From DATAMF01 sp036260665 (GTDB lineage: Bacteria; Chloroflexota; Anaerolineae; Aggregatilineales; Aggregatilineaceae), in contig DATAMF010000135.1 of the NCBI GenBank assembly GCA_036260665.1, forward strand, positions 1 to 21,563: a stretch of DNA of 21,563 bases, read 5' to 3'. Under the pieces are notes generated by a model that had not been told where the DNA came from, searched no databases, and was given only the letters and a program-made list of their open reading frames with translations. Both the position numbers and the translations under genes were made by a program. Below, piece by piece: positions 20,803-21,563 of the stretch (within the stretch, counting starts at the first letter, position 1; the number at the start of each line of letters is the position of its first letter).

Positions 20803-21563
20803 CTATCGACGCCGTTTGGGAGCGGTTCGTTTGATGGTTTCCGGCGCGACAGTTTGACGCTGCTGTTGTAAAAGCGGATAGTGGCAGTGCTTGAATTTCT
20901 TGCCGCTGCCGCATGGGCAAAGATCGTTGCGACCTACATTATCAAAGGTGCCCAGATTGCGGACCGGTTCCGGCGCTTGTTGACGCTGCGGTTGAGCGGC
21001 GGCTGGACGTCCTCCATCGGGCGGGGCAGACGGAGTCGGCGCGGCCAACATTGGACCACGCCCGGCCTGGATGTTCGTCAGGCGAAGCTGAGTGGGCAGT
21101 TGGCGGCGCGTGGGCTGCTGCTGTTCACGCGGGATGACCCGGTAAATATCCTGGACGACTTTGGCTTTGATCTCGTCTTGCAAGCCGCCCCACATCTGGA
21201 AACTCTGGCGCTGGTATTCGACCAACGGATCACGCCCGCCGTACCCGACCAGTCCAATGCCTTCGCGCAGAATGTCGAGATCGGTCAGGTGGCGCTGCCA
21301 AAGCTGGTCGATGGCATTGAGCATAACCTGCTTTTCGGCCTCGGACATCCATTCCGCGCCAAAACGCGTGATCCGTTCGTCGTAGGCTTGTAGCGCGCCC
21401 TTAACCAGGGCCAGTTCGATCTCGTCGGCGCTGTGCAGATTTTCCAAGGTGTCGGGTGTGATCGTCGCCGGGACAGGAAAAAGCGCATAGGCACTGCGGT
21501 GTAGTTCTTCCAAATCCCAATCCATAGGATCGCCTTGAAGATTATCTTCGATGAGGGCGCTAA
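20803..21563 (-). CDS. secA: SecA translocase ATPase, C-terminal part (5' end beyond window)
   Basis: 252 codons; the frame stays open through the right edge, so only the C-terminal quarter is seen. The helical scaffold and wing region is recognisable (VMLNAIDQLWQRHLTDLDILREGIGLVGYGGRDPLVEYQ), followed by a Pro/Gln/Ala-rich linker and the SEC-C zinc motif NDLCPCGSGKKFKHCH (C-x-C-x8-C-H). SecA drives proteins through SecYEG. Beyond the zinc motif lies an unusual ~25-residue tail ending in a basic KRTAPKRRR. The stop TAG is at 20803-20805. Confidence 0.93.
   Translation of the reverse strand, partial: SALIEDNLQGDPMDWDLEELHRSAYALFPVPATITPDTLENLHSADEIELALVKGALQAYDERITRFGAEWMSEAEKQVMLNAIDQLWQRHLTDLDILREGIGLVGYGGRDPLVEYQRQSFQMWGGLQDEIKAKVVQDIYRVIPREQQQPTRRQLPTQLRLTNIQAGRGPMLAAPTPSAPPDGGRPAAAQPQRQQAPEPVRNLGTFDNVGRNDLCPCGSGKKFKHCHYPLLQQQRQTVAPETIKRTAPKRRR

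Overview
The window looks like chromosomal DNA of a free-living bacterium with moderately high GC. The best guess is a member of the Chloroflexota (Anaerolineae-like). That rests on gene content: an F420-type nitroreductase, a single-domain KaiC-like ATPase, a multi-GAF histidine kinase, tandem membrane proteins with Pro/Tyr/Gln tails, and short GGGGCGAT palindromes between genes. It is an inference, not a proof; no rRNA or other phylogenetic marker is present apart from the end of secA. I see no tRNA, rRNA, CRISPR array, transposase or phage gene, and no stretch above 300 bases without a gene.

Layout. (1) 1-1780, minus: methyltransferase, YbaK-type deacylase and a DNA glycosylase cut by the window edge, joined by two ATGA overlaps. 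(2) 1884-2784, plus: a YaeQ-like protein followed by two coupled single-span microproteins. (3) 2857-6265, minus: a signal-peptide membrane protein, an M23 peptidase in the same reading frame directly behind its TGA stop, and a membrane-anchored repeat protein. (4) 6508-9215, plus: a 47-residue membrane microprotein with its own terminator, then four consecutive paralogous four-span membrane proteins with low-complexity Pro/Tyr/Gly/Gln tails. (5) 9216-9440: an AT-rich gap with a perfect 15-bp palindrome and 13-base repeats spaced by whole helical turns. (6) 9441-14487: metallo-beta-lactamase-fold hydrolase (-), F420-type nitroreductase (+), CBM48/GH13 glucan enzyme (-), SRAP/YedK abasic-site protein (+) and a sugar-phosphate transferase (+, TTG start). 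(7) 14595-21563, all minus: the 3' part of secA, a small winged-helix protein, a KaiC-like ATPase, two related three-span membrane proteins, a 1030-residue PAS-4xGAF histidine kinase and adenosine deaminase.

How the genes may work together. Region 7 is the best candidate for an uncharacterised signalling module: a DNA-binding protein and a RecA-fold KaiC-like switch 10 bases apart, followed by a pair of small membrane proteins and a large sensor kinase with no response regulator nearby. Region 4 is a lineage-type expansion of membrane proteins whose tails resemble prion-like or phase-separating sequences. Region 3 may be a cell-envelope remodelling operon, in which the peptidase lacks its own export signal unless it is joined to the upstream gene.

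All four convergent gene junctions (2784/2857, 9215/9441, 11014/11074, 14487/14595) carry a stem-loop, two of them near-copies of the same GGGGCGAT palindrome.
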